DNA of 39,500 bases, taken from IMG/VR virus record IMGVR_UViG_3300037349_000085, positions 1 to 39,500 of that record; one strand, written 5' to 3'. This stretch comes from a virus. Shown piece after piece: positions 37,319 to 39,500 of the stretch. The stretch's first letter is position 1; every line of letters begins with the position of its first letter. The notes under the pieces are model-generated. The model had not been told where the DNA came from, did not search any database, and saw only the letters and a program-made list of their open reading frames with translations. Made by a program: the position numbers and the translations under genes.

Positions 37319-37435
37319 CTAAATTTTTCCCGACCCCGACCCCGACCACGACCGCGACCCCGACCACGACCGCGACCCCGACCCCGACCCCGACCCCGAC
37401 CGATCCCAACCTAATCTAAGTCCTACCGCGTTCAT
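37319..37435 (-). CDS. Ser-(Gly/Arg/Trp) repeat peptide, second hexamer gene
   Basis: 38 residues from the ATG at 37435, directly abutting the preceding TAA (37436-37438). It begins Met-Asn-Ala-Val, as does the large repeat gene at 485. After 12 residues it becomes Ser-Gly, Ser-Arg and Ser-Trp pairs encoded by TCG-NGG hexamers, ending Gly-Lys-Ile. It is probably a short or decayed relative of the 187-residue repeat gene, at the same place in the module. Whether it is made as protein is uncertain. Confidence 0.5.
   Translation of the reverse strand: MNAVGLRLGWDRSGSGSGSGSRSWSGSRSWSGSGSGKI
37330..37401. repeat. Second hexanucleotide tandem array (12 units)
   Basis: Twelve units of [c/a/g]cgacc: c-type in eight, a-type in two, g-type in two, none with t. 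Unlike the first array in sequence and GC-rich, but alike in unit length, in having one variable base per unit and in lacking one of the four bases there. Confidence 0.9.
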
Positions 37436-37792
37436 TTACTTTTGCTCTTTAGGAAGTTTGTGTGTCCAAATGGTAGCGTCTATGATTGAACCGCGCCCGA
37501 TTATTACATCAGTAAGGAATGGTTCAATTTCATTTAAAGTTCCTTTTTTAAGTGCATCATGAAAACGTCCTGTATCTGCAATCCATGCAGCAGATGAAAG
37601 CACAAGTTCTTGTGGCCCTACTGACTCCAATCTTCCAATCTGAATCATTGTTACAGTGCGAATAAGATAGTTTTCACCAACCTTATAAGGGCAAGGATAT
37701 TCTTCTTTCCCTTTTCCTAAAAGACATTGGAGGTCACGCACTTGTTTTACAGTAAGGTTATCAATATCTAGATTATCCACTTTATTCTCCAT
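37436..37792 (-). CDS. Conserved small phage protein
   Basis: 118 residues. The core Tyr-Leu-Ile-Arg-Thr-Val-Thr-Met, then Ile-Gly-Arg-Leu, Ala-Ala-Trp-Ile-Ala-Asp-Thr-Gly-Arg-Phe-His-Asp-Ala-Leu and Ile-Asp-Ala-Thr-Ile-Trp-Thr-His-Lys-Leu-Pro recurs in many phages as a protein of unknown role. It takes the same place in module B as the DUF6948-like gene in module A. Their patterns are loosely similar (Thr-x-x-x-Gly strands, then Trp-Ile or Tyr-Trp), so a shared fold is possible. Confidence 0.7.
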   Translation of the reverse strand: MENKVDNLDIDNLTVKQVRDLQCLLGKGKEEYPCPYKVGENYLIRTVTMIQIGRLESVGPQELVLSSAAWIADTGRFHDALKKGTLNEIEPFLTDVIIGRGSIIDATIWTHKLPKEQK

Positions 37793-37800
37793 TGTTGAAA

Positions 37801-38061
37801 TTAAAAATAGGTTGATTCACTACGTTCATGGGCGCGTTGTTCTTTGTTTTCGTAATCATCACGTATACGCTTTGCTTCCTCAATAATACGATGGAATGCG
37901 TTGTCGTATGTTTCCTCTGCTTCTGCTTTGAAACGCTCTATTTCCTTTGCGGTAAGATGGTGCACGGGAACGGTATCAATGAATTCCTGTTTGCGTTTTT
38001 CATGTTTAGCGATTTCCTCACAGGCTTGCTCGTATTCGTAATCTAAACGTGACTGGTACAT
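37801..38061 (-). CDS. Conserved charged helical protein (paralogue B)
   Basis: 86 residues, the same length as the gene at 781-1041. The start (16 of 17 residues) and the last 34 residues are nearly identical to it. Residues about 20-50 differ strongly. GGAGG lies 6 nt before the ATG, in a 57-bp stretch shared exactly with copy A. Function unknown. Confidence 0.85.
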   Translation of the reverse strand: MYQSRLDYEYEQACEEIAKHEKRKQEFIDTVPVHHLTAKEIERFKAEAEETYDNAFHRIIEEAKRIRDDYENKEQRAHERSESTYF

Positions 38062-38071
38062 AAATCCTCCT
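38015..38071. repeat. 57-bp direct repeat, copy B
   Basis: Identical to 995-1051, same orientation. Recombination between the copies would remove about 2.35 kb of the circle, including the 54-unit hexamer gene and the Ala-rich gene. Confidence 0.9.
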
Positions 38072-38096
38072 GTTAAATGGTATTTCTGTTTGTTAA

Positions 38097-38897
<801 letters not shown>

Positions 38898-38908
38898 ATT
38901 CCTGTTGG

Positions 38909-38998
38909 TTAATCTTCGTAATTTTCTAGCAGTCCCTTAAGGGCTTCCAAAGGCGTAGAGCCGAATCCGTCTTTTCCTTCTTCCTCTCGCCCCTTATA
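38909..38998 (-). pseudogene. C-terminal remnant of a lost gene
   Basis: In the frame ending with TAA at 38909-38911 the sequence reads Gly-Arg-Glu-Glu-Glu-Gly-Lys-Asp-Gly-Phe-Gly, then Thr-Pro-Leu-Glu-Ala-Leu-Lys-Gly-Leu-Leu-Glu-Asn. This looks like a true protein C-terminus of the Thr-Pro-Leu-Glu-Ala-Leu type common in small phage proteins. Upstream it runs into the 43-bp rusA insert and has no start codon, so its N-terminus was lost in the rearrangement. Confidence 0.45.
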
Positions 38999-39117
38999 GG
39001 CACATTGGGCCAAACGCAGCAAAATGAAAAACGCAGACTATACCCAATGGTTGATATTGCCGGGATAAGGAAGGCAAGAAGCCAAACATAAGTAGGAATC
39101 CAAAAACTATTTCTCAT
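38926..39117 (-). CDS. Chimeric small membrane protein (rearranged copy)
   Basis: 63 residues from the ATG at 39117. The N-terminal span (Trp-Leu-Leu-Ala-Phe-Leu-Ile-Pro-Ala-Ile-Ser-Thr-Ile-Gly-Tyr) matches the intact gene at 36790-36930. From position 39042 leftward the reading frame runs antisense through the 43-bp rusA fragment and then, out of frame, through the remnant of another gene. The tail is therefore novel sequence and may be non-functional. Confidence 0.5.
   Translation of the reverse strand: MRNSFWIPTYVWLLAFLIPAISTIGYSLRFSFCCVWPNVPIRGERKKEKTDSALRLWKPLRDC
39000..39042. repeat. 43-bp rusA fragment inserted in the leftward operon
   Basis: Identical to 1376-1418 in rusA, same orientation, hence antisense to the genes it interrupts. 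At its right edge it joins sequence homologous to 36872 onward. Both parents share ATA at the junction, a 3-bp microhomology typical of illegitimate recombination. Confidence 0.9.
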
Positions 39118-39298
39118 CCAACATCCCCAATATACGTGATGAACTGGGTGCGCGATGTGGATTAGGGGTATAAGCCCTGATATCCTTAAGGCTGTCTTCC
39201 CAGCGTTGCACATTAGAATGCATTTCAGGTTCTTTGAGTTTATCTGCAATCATTTTTCCATCCGCTGCAATCTTGCGCATTTCAGGGGTTATTTTCAT
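39107..39298 (-). CDS. Small conserved protein, paralogue A
   Basis: 63 residues starting Met-Lys-Ile-Thr-Pro-Glu-Met-Arg-Lys-Ile-Ala-Ala-Asp-Gly-Lys and ending Ser-Ser-Ser-Arg-Ile-Leu-Gly-Met-Leu-Asp-Glu-Lys, paralogous to 36920-37117. Its ATG overlaps the TGA of the Gly-repeat gene (ATGA), so it depends on translation through the repeat array. It overlaps the chimeric membrane gene by 11 nt, as in module B. Confidence 0.7.
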   Translation of the reverse strand: MKITPEMRKIAADGKMIADKLKEPEMHSNVQRWEDSLKDIRAYTPNPHRAPSSSRILGMLDEK

Positions 39299-39500
39299 AC
39301 AAGAACTAACATTTTAAAAAATTTATCAAATAAGCCATAGCCATTGCCATTGCCATAGCCATTGCCATTGCCATAGCCATAGCCATAGCCATTGCCATCG
39401 CCATAGCCATAGCCATAGCCATAGCAATTGCCATCGCCATAGCCATAGCCATCGCCATAGCCATCGCCATCGCCATTGCCATTGCCATTGCCATAGCCAT
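39295..39500 (-). CDS. Gly-(Asn/Tyr/Asp) repeat protein, 3' part (continuation across the join)
   Basis: This is the 3' end of the gene that starts at 485. After the last Gly codon at 39334-39336 the frame encodes a short hydrophobic/basic tail and stops at TGA 39295-39297. That TGA overlaps the ATG (39296-39298) of the next gene as ATGA, a standard sign of translational coupling. A Met-Ala frame in the same stretch is longer within the linear window, but it has no independent start signal or context and is taken as a shadow. Confidence 0.75.
   Translation of the reverse strand, partial: GYGNGNGNGDGDGYGDGYGYGDGNCYGYGYGYGDGNGYGYGYGNGNGYGNGNGYGLFDKFFKMLVLV
39334..39500. repeat. Hexanucleotide tandem array, other end
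   Basis: The same gccat[a/t/c] hexamer starts at 39334 and runs to the window end. Its last 127 bases duplicate the window start. Only seven units (39334 to the join) are additional to those counted at the left end. Confidence 0.95.
39374..39500. repeat. Terminal direct repeat, copy 2 (circular contig overlap)
   Basis: Exact copy of positions 1-127. Joining 39373 to 1 keeps both the hexamer phase and the minus-strand reading frame of the repeat gene, which supports true circularity. Confidence 0.9.

Noticed and set aside
39306-39500. Minus-strand Met-Ala repeat ORF
   Set aside because: It is another frame of the hexamer array. Every unit has an ATG, so the apparent start is arbitrary, and it lacks a ribosome site or coupling. 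The Gly-(Asn/Tyr/Asp) frame has a unique N-terminal domain and overlaps at both ends.

Overview
The window is one complete tailed-phage (podovirus) genome, opened at an arbitrary point. Positions 1-127 are repeated exactly at 39374-39500, so the unique circle is about 39,373 bp. A 127-base overlap equals a common assembler k-mer, so it is best read as the mark of a closed circular contig, not as a biological terminal repeat. An open reading frame that crosses the join and couples to the next gene by an ATGA overlap independently supports closure. The virion genes follow the P22-like plan: terminase, gp1-type portal, scaffold, gp5-type coat, gp4- and gp10-type tail machine, then ejection proteins and fibres. 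Strong Shine-Dalgarno sites and sigma70-like promoters point to a Gram-negative, probably pseudomonadotal, host. I cannot name the host.

Layout. A divergent control region (about 1042-1130) holds two face-to-face promoters. Rightward (+), it serves a Cro-like repressor, a RusA-like resolvase, an AlpA-like regulator, small genes and a hairpin-rich gap (2571-2874). A second promoter at about 2876 leads to a Ref/HNH-like protein, the terminase genes and the virion genes: portal, scaffold, coat, tail adaptors, three ejection-type proteins (the last with a lytic transglycosylase domain) and three fibre-like proteins. Then come small membrane and coiled-coil genes, an M15-type endolysin, an HNH-AP2 homing endonuclease, a holin-like protein and a lipoprotein. 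The + block ends at 30441. A lone lipoprotein gene with its own promoter lies on the opposite strand at 16572-16787.

Leftward (-), one operon of about 10 kb runs from the control region across the join and down to 30443. It holds more than 30 small, tightly coupled genes: a probable ssDNA-binding protein, a NinB-like protein, a DUF6378-type protein, a truncated cytosine methyltransferase and many unknowns. No integrase, primase, helicase or DNA polymerase is recognisable.

The most unusual part is the promoter-proximal end of the leftward operon (about 36.8 kb, through the join, to 1.04 kb). It contains two related gene modules. In each, the same position is taken by a gene beginning Met-Asn-Ala-Val and made largely of a hexanucleotide tandem array: 54 units encoding Gly-(Asn/Tyr/Asp) in one, and 12 units of a different hexamer encoding Ser-(Gly/Arg/Trp) in the other. 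A third gene between them carries a long Ala/Tyr/Asp triplet array. One module also carries a rearrangement scar in which 43 bp of rusA has been pasted, antisense, into a small membrane-protein gene.
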